Source: an uncultured Bacteroidales bacterium (GTDB lineage Bacteria > Bacteroidota > Bacteroidia > Bacteroidales > UBA932). From it: DNA of 64,000 nt. Positions 28,073 through 41,729 of this stretch are shown here, one piece after another. Positions within the stretch are counted from its first letter, which is position 1, and every line of letters begins with the position of its first letter. A program made the position numbers and the translations under genes. The notes beneath the pieces are model-generated. The model was not told the DNA's origin. It was given only the letters and a program-made list of their open reading frames with translations, and did no database searches. Location: positions 62,001 through 126,000 of the forward strand of contig CAMXAU010000002.1 in NCBI GenBank assembly GCA_947179325.1, written 5' to 3'.

Positions 28073-29668
28073 TTATTCAAGTCCCCGCAGCAGCGAGACT
28101 GCCTCTGAGACTACATATGTACTTCCGCCTATATATACAAGACGGCGGGCGTCACCACTGCAAGTGCCGTGCCCAAGACCATCTGCGCATACAGAACCAT
28201 AAGCCACACAGGCCTCCCCTGCGGCCTGCCTGCCCGGAGACATGGCATCCCCCATAGCATATGCGACACCCTCCGCTACAGACCCGAAGCATTTCACAGA
28301 TGAAGCATCGCCTCCGGCAGCGGCATATGCCTCCATGATCTTATCCGCAGGCATGGCCCTCTTTCCGGGAGCTGTCACAAACACGTATTCAGCCCCTTTG
28401 GGCATAAGATGCATTATCTCGCTGACATCCTTGTCGGCCATCGCCCCGTAAATTATTGTAAGGGAGTCGAATTTTCCTTCCGACATAACCTGTCCGAGCT
28501 GGGCGAAATTATATTTCAGCCCATGTGAATTATGCCCGATGTCAGCTATGACATACGGTTCACTGCACAGTCTCTCCCACCTGCCATGGAAATCCATGAT
28601 TGACGCGGTATGCTCTATGGCATACATCATTTCAGCATCCGACATGACAGCCTGCGCAGAAGCCTTTTCCGGCATACCGCCGTCCCATATGCAAGACGGC
28701 ATGACTCCAATCTTCCCGAGCACCTCTGCCGCGGCAAGCACAGTCCTCAGGTTATTCCGCTGATATATGCCCTGCAGGTCCATCGCCGCAAGAATTTCGC
28801 CGGAACGTCCCCACAGGTGCGGCTCCACTTTGTCAGCAAATGCAAGAAGCGACATGATGCGTGTCCTGTCTCCCATATATTCCGCCTCGGAAATATTGGT
28901 GTACAGCACCTTGCGTTCAAATACCGGATCTGTTTCAGGATTGCTCTCCCCTACCACGACCGGCACTTTAGGCTTTATTATCCCGGCTTTTTCAAAAGCG
29001 ATCTCGGACAACGTCTCTCCAAGCATGTCGCAATGGTCCAGCCCTATGTTTGTTATGACACTCAGGACAGGAGAAATGATATTCGTGCTGTCCAGACGCC
29101 CACCAAGCCCGGTCTCGATCACAGCCACATCTACTTCCTGCGAAGCGAACCAGTCAAATGCCATTGATGTCGTAATCTCGAAAAACGACAAGTCCAGATG
29201 GTCGAAGGTCTCACCCCATTTCTGTACAAAATCCCAGACTTCCTCCCTTGATATATATTTCACATGGCTCCCTGTGCCGCATACGCCTACACCGGCAGAC
29301 ATGTCCCCTGGACATGTGCCGCTTCCGGCATGGAGCGCGCCGTCAGCCTGGATGCGCAAGACACTGCCATCGACAATCCTCGCACGTTCCCTGAAGTCAA
29401 GGATGTGGGGGGAAGTGTACAGCCCCACCTTCTTGCCGGAGGCAGCAAGGACCGCAGCAAGCATATTGGACACAGAACCTTTCCCGTTGGTCCCGGCCAC
29501 GTGTATTGTCATATATTTCTGATGCGGATGTCCAAGCACCTGGTCAAAGAAGACCATGTTCCCGATTCCAGGCTTATATGCCGCTGCACCTGACTTCTGG
29601 AACGACGGGAAACGCCGGAACAGAGCATCTATCATTATATTGTATGTCTCTTCAGTAAATTCTTTCAT
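28073..29668 (-). CDS. folC: Bifunctional folylpolyglutamate/dihydrofolate synthase
   Basis: A 531-residue cytosolic ligase that adds glutamate to folates. The P-loop VAGTNGKGSVSNML, the SPHILDFRERARI segment and IETGLGGRLDSTNII are all typical. It is about 100 residues longer than E. coli FolC. Two inserts rich in Gly, Ala, Ser and Cys account for this: one after the RERARIVDG segment and one near the C-terminus. The ATG at 29668 (MKEFTEE) is chosen over an upstream TTG at 29716. A TATCTTTG box lies 46 bp upstream. Confidence 0.93.
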   Translation of the reverse strand: MKEFTEETYNIMIDALFRRFPSFQKSGAAAYKPGIGNMVFFDQVLGHPHQKYMTIHVAGTNGKGSVSNMLAAVLAASGKKVGLYTSPHILDFRERARIVDGSVLRIQADGALHAGSGTCPGDMSAGVGVCGTGSHVKYISREEVWDFVQKWGETFDHLDLSFFEITTSMAFDWFASQEVDVAVIETGLGGRLDSTNIISPVLSVITNIGLDHCDMLGETLSEIAFEKAGIIKPKVPVVVGESNPETDPVFERKVLYTNISEAEYMGDRTRIMSLLAFADKVEPHLWGRSGEILAAMDLQGIYQRNNLRTVLAAAEVLGKIGVMPSCIWDGGMPEKASAQAVMSDAEMMYAIEHTASIMDFHGRWERLCSEPYVIADIGHNSHGLKYNFAQLGQVMSEGKFDSLTIIYGAMADKDVSEIMHLMPKGAEYVFVTAPGKRAMPADKIMEAYAAAGGDASSVKCFGSVAEGVAYAMGDAMSPGRQAAGEACVAYGSVCADGLGHGTCSGDARRLVYIGGSTYVVSEAVSLLRGLE

Positions 29669-29713
29669 CATCAACAGGTCTATATAGCCCAAACGGGCAG
29701 CGAAAGCCGGCCA

Positions 29714-29721
29714 CAAAGATA
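29714..29721 (-). promoter_or_regulatory. -7 box upstream of folC
   Basis: TATCTTTG on the minus strand in the 111-bp divergent gap between folC and the PurL-like gene. No ideal TTG at -33 was found. Confidence 0.45.
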
Positions 29722-29779
29722 TATTTTTTCTCCGGAATAAACATTTTGATTATCTTTACAGACTTTTTAATCATTAAGG

Positions 29780-30958
29780 ATGGAAGCACAGTTCTCAGCC
29801 CTTTATTCACGGTACATAATTGACGGTGTGGCACAGGACAATACGCCTGGCGGCATACTCCAGGAATGCATGAAAGGAATGACGGCAAAGGCACAGCCGG
29901 GACCTGGAGCATATTCCGCCATAGCGGACGAGACTGTCGACCTTCCGCCGGAATCACTCAGCAGCGACAGTGATTCCGCTGAAGCCTACCTCTCAAGGAT
30001 CAGGGAGACATCCGGCCCGGATACATCAGTAAGCCGGTATTACCCCATGACATCAACAAGGCTCAGCATTGCGGAGGCAATAATAGAGACCTTGTGGAAA
30101 GACGGAAGCTTCAGGCTCGGCGACCTCGCTGTAAAGGCCAGCTGGAAATGGGACCCGGGACAGATAGGGAACATGGCGGCATTCTTCTATTCCGCCACAG
30201 CAGCAGGAGAATACCTCTATGACCTCGGAGTAGGCCTTGAAGGCTTCAGCTTTGAGGAACATCCGGGGAAATGCGAAGTGGAGCTGTCTGTAGAATGCGT
30301 CAGGGATTCAGGACAGGGCACTCCGCACAATGCCACGGACGAGACAATGGACGATCCGCTTTTCTGCGGTTCACCGTTCGGAAGCAGGAATCCGCACATG
30401 ACAGGAGGCATGAAATGCAGCGGCACAATGGTCCAGGACAAAGGAAGCTGGCTTATATACATTCCTTTTGACACATGCCCGTTCAAGCTCGGAGGTTCAT
30501 TCCTTTCAAAAGCCATGGGCAAGGAAGGCGGTGCCCCGGCAGAGATTCAGGACCCGGACTATTTCATTGATTGCTATGAGGTTGTCAGGGAACTTACAGA
30601 GGACGGGATCATAATGTCCGGGATCACCTCGGGACGCGGAGGCCTCATGTATGCCGCTGACCGCTTCTGCACCGATGCCGGAATGTCAATGGATATCAGC
30701 GGCATATGCATGGCATACCATGAGAATGACCCCATACGTGTACTTTTCGGTGAAGTCCCTGGTGCAATAATCCAGATCAGGGACAATGACTACGACTATT
30801 TCGACTCGCAGATGCTGCTTCAGGATGTGGCATATTACCCGCTTGGACATCCTGTTCCGTCAGGGCATGGAATCGAGTTGAGAAAAGACACCAGGCCAGG
30901 CATATCCGGAATACTGGAATCACTCATAAACATCCAGGCCTCCGAAGGCGAGGACTGA
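29780..30958 (+). CDS. Orphan AIR-synthase/PurL-like protein
   Basis: A 392-residue protein resembling the ATP-binding superfamily of PurM, PurL and HypE. An N-terminal part has GAYSAIADETVDLP. The C-terminal AIRS_C-type domain (about 230-375) has LGGSFLSKAMG, then RGGLMYAADRF and LFGEVPGAIIQI, in the order seen in PurL. It is far shorter than Bacteroidales PurL (about 1230 residues) and has no glutaminase, and it does not match Bacteroides PurM. The reaction is unknown. It stands alone, divergent from folC and convergent with eno (10 bp). Confidence 0.6.
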   Translation: MEAQFSALYSRYIIDGVAQDNTPGGILQECMKGMTAKAQPGPGAYSAIADETVDLPPESLSSDSDSAEAYLSRIRETSGPDTSVSRYYPMTSTRLSIAEAIIETLWKDGSFRLGDLAVKASWKWDPGQIGNMAAFFYSATAAGEYLYDLGVGLEGFSFEEHPGKCEVELSVECVRDSGQGTPHNATDETMDDPLFCGSPFGSRNPHMTGGMKCSGTMVQDKGSWLIYIPFDTCPFKLGGSFLSKAMGKEGGAPAEIQDPDYFIDCYEVVRELTEDGIIMSGITSGRGGLMYAADRFCTDAGMSMDISGICMAYHENDPIRVLFGEVPGAIIQIRDNDYDYFDSQMLLQDVAYYPLGHPVPSGHGIELRKDTRPGISGILESLINIQASEGED

Positions 30959-30968
30959 TGCCTTGTCA

Positions 30969-33819
<2,851 letters not shown>

Positions 33820-33971
33820 ATTTTTCATATGTGACGATAATTTATTATTTTCGCGCCGGATAGCTGGAGAAGCCGTCTTTATTTTGTCAGGAATCAATTA
33901 GAATTTATAAATCAGACAACACAGACTGCCTCCGTAGACACGCCAATCTTTAAACATTTATATTATAAAAC

Positions 33972-36695
33972 ATGGGAGATAACAAAAAAAGGGTCTACTG
34001 CTTTGGCGGTAAGACAGCTGAAGGTGACGGCGCGATGAGGAACCTTCTCGGAGGCAAGGGAGCGAACCTTGCGGAGATGTGCAAACTCAATATCCCTGTC
34101 CCTGCCGGATTCACAATCACTACAGAATGCTGTGCAGAATATTATCAGCTCGGAGGAGGATATACAGATGAACTTCGCGCAGAAGTCGCAGAGGCACTGA
34201 AGGCTACAGAGAAGATCATGGGCAAGAAATTCGGTGACACGAACGACCCTCTGCTCGTAAGCTGCCGTTCCGGTGCAAGAAGTTCAATGCCAGGAATGAT
34301 GGATACAATCCTGAACATCGGACTCTGCTCCGAGACCATTCCGGGAATGATAGCAAAGACCGGCAACCCACGTTTTGTATATGACGCATACCGCCGTCTC
34401 ATCATGATGTACTCAGACGTTGTCATGGAGAAGGCTGAGGGCATCGAGCCTGCAGACGGCCAGGGTATCCGCCAGCAGCTTGACAGGATGATGGAGGAGC
34501 TGAAAGAGGCCAAAGGCTACAAGTCAGACACAGACATCACTGCAGATGAGCTGAAGGATCTTTGCGGAAAATTCAAGGTAAGGGTAAAGGAAGTCCTTGG
34601 AGTTGACTTCCCTGACTCAGCCGAGGCACAGCTCTGGGGTTCAATCGGAGGTGTATTCAAGTCATGGAACGGAAAAAGGGCAATCGCCTACAGGAGAATC
34701 GAAGGAATTCCTGATGACTGGGGCACAGCTGTGAATGTCCAGTCCATGGTATTCGGAAACATGGGCAGCACATCTGCGACAGGTGTGGCATTCTCACGTA
34801 ACCCTGCCAACGGAGACAACAAGTTCTACGGTGAGTGGCTCATCAATGCACAGGGTGAGGATGTCGTAGCCGGTATCCGTACTCCTAACCCTCTTAACGA
34901 GGCGACAAAGAACCCTCACAACCAGCACCTCGAGTCACTCGAGACTGCAATGCCTGAGGTTTACGCTGAACTTGACGGAATACGTCTTCACCTTGAGGAT
35001 CATTTCCGCGACATGCAGGACATCGAGTTCACAATACAGGACGGAAAGCTCTGGATGCTCCAGTGCCGCGTAGGAAAGAGGACCGGTATAGCAGCCCTCA
35101 ACATGGCTATGGACATGCTTGAGGAAGGAATGATTGATGAGAAGACAGCTGTATTGCGTGTCTCTCCATCGCAGCTTGACGAGATTCTCCACCCTATCCT
35201 CGACCCTGCATCAGAGAAAAAGGCGACAGTAGTGGCAAACGGCCTTCCTGCATCTCCAGGTGGAGCTGTCGGCCAGGTTGTATTCACTTCCGAGGCAGCT
35301 ATGGAGGCCAATGCAAAAGGCATCAAGACAATCCTCGTCAGGGAGGAGACTTCACCGGAAGACGTTGAGGGAATGCGCGCAGCCGCAGGTATCCTCACCC
35401 AGAGGGGCGGTATGACCTCACACGCAGCACTCGTTGCACGCGGATGGGGAAAATGCTGCATCGTAGGATGCGAGGCCATGACAATAGACCTTGAGAACAA
35501 GACCGCAAAGTTCAAGACCAGCGGAGTTGAGATCAAGGAAGGCGACATGGTCAGCCTCAATGGAGCAAAAGGCCTTGTATATAACACTGCAATCGAGACT
35601 ATGGATGCTTCAGACAATCCTCGTTTCGTGAAATTCATGGAGATTGTAGACAAGTTCCGCACTCTTGGTGTAAGGACAAATGCAGATACTCCGGAAGATG
35701 CAGCACGCGCAATCAGCTTCGGCGCAGAAGGTATCGGACTTTTCCGTATCGAGCACATGTTCTACGGAAAGAACTCAGAGACTCCTCTTGCAAAGCTCCG
35801 CAAGATGATTCTTTCAAAGACAGACGAGGAGCGCAAGGCTGCACTTGCAGAGCTTGAGCCATACATCAAGGCCGCTGTCAAGGGTACAATGAAAGTAATG
35901 GACGGCAAGCCTGTGACATTCCGTCTCCTTGACCCGCCTCTCCACGAGTTTGTGCCTCAGTCACACGACAAGAGAGAGGAGCTTGCAACTGAGCTTGGAA
36001 TCAGCGAGGGCGAAATCGAGAAGAGAGGTGAGTCACTCCATGAGGTTAACCCGATGATGGGACACCGCGGAGTACGTCTGCACATCACATATCCTATGAT
36101 TTCAGAGACCCAGTTCAGGGCAATCTTCACTGCGACAGCAGAACTCCTTAAAGAGGGACTCTGCCCTATGCCTGAGATAATGATCCCTGTGACAATCTCA
36201 GAAAGGGAGCTCCGTTTCCAGAAGGCAATCTGCGAGAAAGTACGTGCAGAGGTTGAGGCTATCGAGAACATACATATCGAATACAAGTTCGGTACAATGA
36301 TAGAGATTCCTCGTGCAGCCCTTACTGCAGACAGGATGGCAAGGACAGCTGAGTTCTTCTCATTCGGTACAAATGACCTTACCCAGATGACATTCGGATT
36401 CTCACGTGACGATGTAGGAACCTTCATGGGCGACTATCTCGGCAACAAGATCCTTGACGCTGATCCATTCAAGACACTTGACACCAAGTCTGTAGGAAAA
36501 CTCGTTGACCATGCGGTCAAGGACGGACGCTCAGTCAAGGAGAACCTCAAGTGCGGAATCTGCGGTGAGCACGGTGGAGACCCAGCATCTGTAGAGTTCT
36601 GCTACAAGATCGGTCTCAACTATGTGTCATGCTCTCCATTCAGGGTGCCAATTGCACGTCTTGCTGCTGCACAGGCAGCAATCAAGGCTGAATAA
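33972..36695 (+). CDS. ppdK: Pyruvate, phosphate dikinase
   Basis: A 907-residue enzyme that interconverts pyruvate + ATP + Pi and PEP + AMP + PPi. The N-terminal nucleotide-binding domain has GGKGANLAEM. The central swivel domain has the phospho-His site GGMTSHAALVARGWGKCCIVG (near residue 480). The C-terminal PEP/pyruvate TIM barrel has FGTNDLTQMTFGFSRDD and the catalytic Cys in CGICGEHGGDP. Codon use is richer in CGT and CTT than its neighbours, a sign of high expression. It ends at a strong terminator. Confidence 0.97.
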   Translation: MGDNKKRVYCFGGKTAEGDGAMRNLLGGKGANLAEMCKLNIPVPAGFTITTECCAEYYQLGGGYTDELRAEVAEALKATEKIMGKKFGDTNDPLLVSCRSGARSSMPGMMDTILNIGLCSETIPGMIAKTGNPRFVYDAYRRLIMMYSDVVMEKAEGIEPADGQGIRQQLDRMMEELKEAKGYKSDTDITADELKDLCGKFKVRVKEVLGVDFPDSAEAQLWGSIGGVFKSWNGKRAIAYRRIEGIPDDWGTAVNVQSMVFGNMGSTSATGVAFSRNPANGDNKFYGEWLINAQGEDVVAGIRTPNPLNEATKNPHNQHLESLETAMPEVYAELDGIRLHLEDHFRDMQDIEFTIQDGKLWMLQCRVGKRTGIAALNMAMDMLEEGMIDEKTAVLRVSPSQLDEILHPILDPASEKKATVVANGLPASPGGAVGQVVFTSEAAMEANAKGIKTILVREETSPEDVEGMRAAAGILTQRGGMTSHAALVARGWGKCCIVGCEAMTIDLENKTAKFKTSGVEIKEGDMVSLNGAKGLVYNTAIETMDASDNPRFVKFMEIVDKFRTLGVRTNADTPEDAARAISFGAEGIGLFRIEHMFYGKNSETPLAKLRKMILSKTDEERKAALAELEPYIKAAVKGTMKVMDGKPVTFRLLDPPLHEFVPQSHDKREELATELGISEGEIEKRGESLHEVNPMMGHRGVRLHITYPMISETQFRAIFTATAELLKEGLCPMPEIMIPVTISERELRFQKAICEKVRAEVEAIENIHIEYKFGTMIEIPRAALTADRMARTAEFFSFGTNDLTQMTFGFSRDDVGTFMGDYLGNKILDADPFKTLDTKSVGKLVDHAVKDGRSVKENLKCGICGEHGGDPASVEFCYKIGLNYVSCSPFRVPIARLAAAQAAIKAE

Positions 36696-36725
36696 CAGCG
36701 AGCATCACATTGCAATACCTTATAT

Positions 36726-36767
36726 AGTCAGGCGGCTAAAAGTTAATTTTAGCTGCCTGACTTTTTA
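36726..36767 (+). terminator. Terminator of ppdK
   Basis: A long hairpin with arms AGTCAGGCGGCTAAAA and its near-complement, followed by TTTTTATT, 31 bp past the ppdK stop. Confidence 0.9.
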
Positions 36768-36893
36768 TTATGATGAATACGCTGGTGCTTCAAAGGGACA
36801 TGGAGCAGCAAGGCCACGGTGGACAAGAAAGACAAATCATAGCTGTTTTAAATAGGCGGGCATCATTTGCAGTGCAGATTAAGCAGATTTTCT

Positions 36894-36923
36894 GTGTACG
36901 TACACGGAAATTTATTATATTTA
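36894..36923 (+). promoter_or_regulatory. Palindromic operator and -7 box upstream of uxaC
   Basis: A perfect 12-bp palindrome GTGTACGTACAC (36894-36905) lies 10 bp ahead of a -7-like TATATTTA (36916-36923), so it would cover the -33 region of this promoter. The rest of the 271-bp gap (36768-37038) holds no gene that I can support. Confidence 0.5.
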
Positions 36924-37038
36924 CATCCGATTCCGGAATAATGGACCAGGAGCGTCCTGGAACATGCCGGACAGCAATGCGGAAAATAAAGTTTTCACTC
37001 TATGCTGCCAGACTTTTGCAACAAAACAGATACAATAT

Positions 37039-38481
37039 ATGGAAACTAATTCTAAAATCGGAAACATTCTGGACACCAAGCCGTTCATCCATGACGATTT
37101 CATGCTTACGAACGACTTTGCACGTGAACTGTACCACGAAAGTGCGGAAAAAATGCCTATCATCGACTATCACTGCCATCTCGTGCCCAAGATGATTGCA
37201 GAAAACCACAGGTTCAGCGACCTGACAGAGGTATGGCTCGGAGGAGACCACTACAAATGGAGGGCGATGCGAGGAAACGGTGTACCGGAAGAATTCATAA
37301 CAGGGGCACGCAGCAGCTACGAAAAGTTTGAGAAATGGGCCGGGACAGTACCATATGCCATGCGCAATCCACTTTATCACTGGACACACCTTGAGCTTGC
37401 AAGGGTGTTTGATGTGCACAAACTTCTGAATCCGGACACAGCACGGGAGATATACGATGAATGCACAGCAAAGCTTCAGACAGAGGAGTTCAGAGGGCAG
37501 GAACTGATGAAAAGATTCAACGTAAAGGTCGTATGCACAACAGATGACCCGGCTGACAGTCTTGAATATCACAGATATATCAATGAGCATCCGTTCGGTG
37601 TAAAGGTGCTCCCAGCCTGGAGACCGGACAAGGCTATGGCCATAGAGAACCCGGAGCAATACAAAGAATATATCCAAAGGCTTGGAGAGGTTTCCGGCAC
37701 AGAAATATGCGGCTACCAGGACCTGCTTGACGCTCTGCAGAAACGCCATGATTTCTTCCATGAAATGGGCAGCCGCCTGTCTGACCACGGGATAGACACA
37801 TTCTACGCAGAAGACTTCGAGATTGAAGAAATAGACAAGATTTTCCGCAACACACTTCAAGGCAGGATTCCGTCTACTGAGGAGAATCTCAAGTTCAAGA
37901 GCGCAATCATGCTTGACTTCGCACGCATGGACCACAGCAAAGGATGGGTGCAGCAATTCCATATCGGAGCAAGCCGGAACAACAACACACGTATGTTCAA
38001 CATGTTAGGCCCAGACACCGGATATGATGCAATACTGGACATCAAATGTGCGGCGGCTGGGCATAAGTTCCTGGACAGGCTTGCCATGGAAGACAGGCTG
38101 ACTAAGACAATCCTTTACAATCTCAATCCAAAGGACAATGAAGTGCTTGCTGCAATGGCATATACGTTCAACGACGGCACTACACCAGGAAAGATACAGC
38201 TCGGCTCCGGATGGTGGTTCCTCGACAATGAGGAGGGAATGCGACGGCAGATGAACGCCCTCTCTTCACTCGGGCTTCTCAGCAGGTTTGTCGGAATGCT
38301 TACGGATTCGAGGAGCTTCCTTTCATATCCGCGACACGAATATTTCCGCAGGATACTTTGCAGCATCCTTGGCGAGGATCTCGAAAAAGGCAAGCTGCCT
38401 AAAAGCGAAATGGGATTCATACACCAGATGGTCAAGGACATCTCATACTTCAATGCCGAAAGATACTTTGAGTTCGGATGA
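37039..38481 (+). CDS. uxaC: Glucuronate isomerase
   Basis: A 480-residue enzyme that isomerises D-glucuronate to fructuronate (and galacturonate to tagaturonate), the entry step of hexuronate catabolism. It shows MPIIDYHCHL with the metal-binding His pair near residue 35, VVCTTDDPADS, HIGASRNNNTRMF, and LTDSRSFLSYPRHEYFRRILC near the end. Length is close to E. coli UxaC (470). The ATG at 37039 (METNSKIGN) is chosen over an open extension from 36964. No other hexuronate gene is nearby, so it stands alone. Confidence 0.95.
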   Translation: METNSKIGNILDTKPFIHDDFMLTNDFARELYHESAEKMPIIDYHCHLVPKMIAENHRFSDLTEVWLGGDHYKWRAMRGNGVPEEFITGARSSYEKFEKWAGTVPYAMRNPLYHWTHLELARVFDVHKLLNPDTAREIYDECTAKLQTEEFRGQELMKRFNVKVVCTTDDPADSLEYHRYINEHPFGVKVLPAWRPDKAMAIENPEQYKEYIQRLGEVSGTEICGYQDLLDALQKRHDFFHEMGSRLSDHGIDTFYAEDFEIEEIDKIFRNTLQGRIPSTEENLKFKSAIMLDFARMDHSKGWVQQFHIGASRNNNTRMFNMLGPDTGYDAILDIKCAAAGHKFLDRLAMEDRLTKTILYNLNPKDNEVLAAMAYTFNDGTTPGKIQLGSGWWFLDNEEGMRRQMNALSSLGLLSRFVGMLTDSRSFLSYPRHEYFRRILCSILGEDLEKGKLPKSEMGFIHQMVKDISYFNAERYFEFG

Positions 38482-38498
38482 CAGCCTTAGCTGAGAAG

Positions 38499-38960
38499 TA
38501 TGTGTCTATACATAGACTTTTGTAATTCCACCCCAAAGCTGCATGGGTATGCTATTACAATATGCTTTTCCAAACGGCCAGGGACGGTGTTCTGCGCATG
38601 GATACAGTTTGTCCTGGATTGCAGAGTGTTCCAGGGCCTCTTCCGACTGCAAAATTTCACAGCCAGATTCAGCAGCCACGACTCCGGTATGGTGATGGGG
38701 ATTATGGAGAAGCTGAAGACCAGCTCAAGACGGCCGGCAGGAGCCTTAAAGGCGCGCTGCTCCACTCGAACCATGCACGCTGTACAAGGCCAGGGCCGTG
38801 GCAACACTTATCGCCCACTGATTCTCAACTTCACCCGAAGCAACAGGATCAAGCGTAGCATGCCAAACCGAAAGAATTCTGTCCACGAAAACGACTGTTG
38901 TCGTGGACAGGGGACGTGACCCGAGTGTTTCGGCCACGGAAAGGCTCCATGTTTCAGCAT
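38499..38960 (+). repeat. Left copy of the repeat family that brackets the starch locus
   Basis: About 460 bp that aligns with the minus strand of 63200-63843. Both begin with TGTGTCTAT...CATA and TTTTGTAATTCC, then share TTTTCCAAACGGCCAGGG, TTTGTCCTGGATTGCAGAG and AAAATTTCACAGCCAGATTC; over one 70-base stretch I count 64 identities. They also share GACTCCGGTATGGTGATGGG, a GCCAGGGCCGTGG block, and one 52-bp unit (38907-38960) of the kind tandemly repeated at 62947-63240. It is non-coding by eye: reading frames differ between copies. Confidence 0.85.
38881..38908. repeat. Hairpin inside the left repeat copy
   Basis: A perfect inverted repeat GTCCACGA ... TCGTGGAC with a 12-nt loop. The GTCCAC/GTGGAC core is the same as the boundary of the 52-bp units at the right copy. 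Confidence 0.6.
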
Positions 38961-39211
38961 ATATGCTTGGACATATACTTTCCATGTAATCCTGAATACG
39001 TGAAATATAATTATTTGGCTGTAAACATGTCATGTAATAACGGGTATTTTCATGGCAGCGACTATAAAGAACAGATTGATTTATAGCATGTTGCATACCA
39101 CGCAAAAAGAATAGGAAAGGAAGAGGGAGGAATATCATAGGGAGAAATATCTGGAAAAGGAAGGGCGGAGAGGAGAGACGGGGCGTGGATGGGGCATTGG
39201 CTGGAAAAGAA
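38961..39211. other. Gene-free stretch
   Basis: AT-rich on the left, purine-rich on the right (about 39105-39180). I see no gene, RNA or clear repeat here. Short open frames have no family signature. Confidence 0.5.
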
Positions 39212-39257
39212 AAGGGCCTGGCCCGCAGGTACAAATGCATCTACAGGCCAGGTCCTT
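39212..39257. terminator. Stable hairpin
   Basis: A 12-bp stem AAGGGCCTGGCC with its near-complement (one G-T pair) around a 22-nt loop. It could be a back-up terminator for the starch operon. Confidence 0.45.
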
Positions 39258-39281
39258 CCCTTATTAACCAAAAATATTTGA

Positions 39282-39322
39282 ATCCGGCAGTTCCCGGAAA
39301 TGAATGCTTAAAACTGCCGGAA
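39282..39322 (-). terminator. Probable terminator of the starch operon
   Basis: An 11-bp stem (ATTCCGGCAGTT arm on the minus strand) followed on that strand by the AT-rich CAAATATTTTTGG. It lies about 120 bp past the GH97 stop. Bases 39323-39440 show nothing else. Confidence 0.6.
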
Positions 39323-39440
39323 TCATCTGCTGAAAAGGAAACTCCTAAGTATGAGCAAATTTCAGGACAGGAGCCGCATATGGAAAAATCCCCGACAGGG
39401 AAAAATCTCCTCCGCGCCATCCACTTCCAAAGGCCGGAAC

Positions 39441-41657
<2,217 letters not shown>

Positions 41658-41688
41658 TTATATACATTTTCCGTCCGGAATAATTATG

Positions 41689-41717
41689 CAAAGATACTGA
41701 AACTCCGCAGCCGGCAA
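41689..41717 (-). promoter_or_regulatory. Internal promoter ahead of the GH97 gene
   Basis: On the minus strand TTG (41715-41717), 18 nt, TATCTTTG (41689-41696), 44 bp before the GH97 start. It would allow susB expression apart from the upstream genes. Confidence 0.6.
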
Positions 41718-41729
41718 CATAAATTCACA

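Noticed and set aside
37000..37962. 320-codon antisense ORF over uxaC
   Set aside because: UxaC on the other strand has clear motifs; the antisense frame is Cys/His/Val-rich with no domain.
38500..38919. Plus-strand ORF in the left repeat copy
   Set aside because: The matching part of the right copy is interrupted in this frame, so conservation is at DNA level and not protein level.
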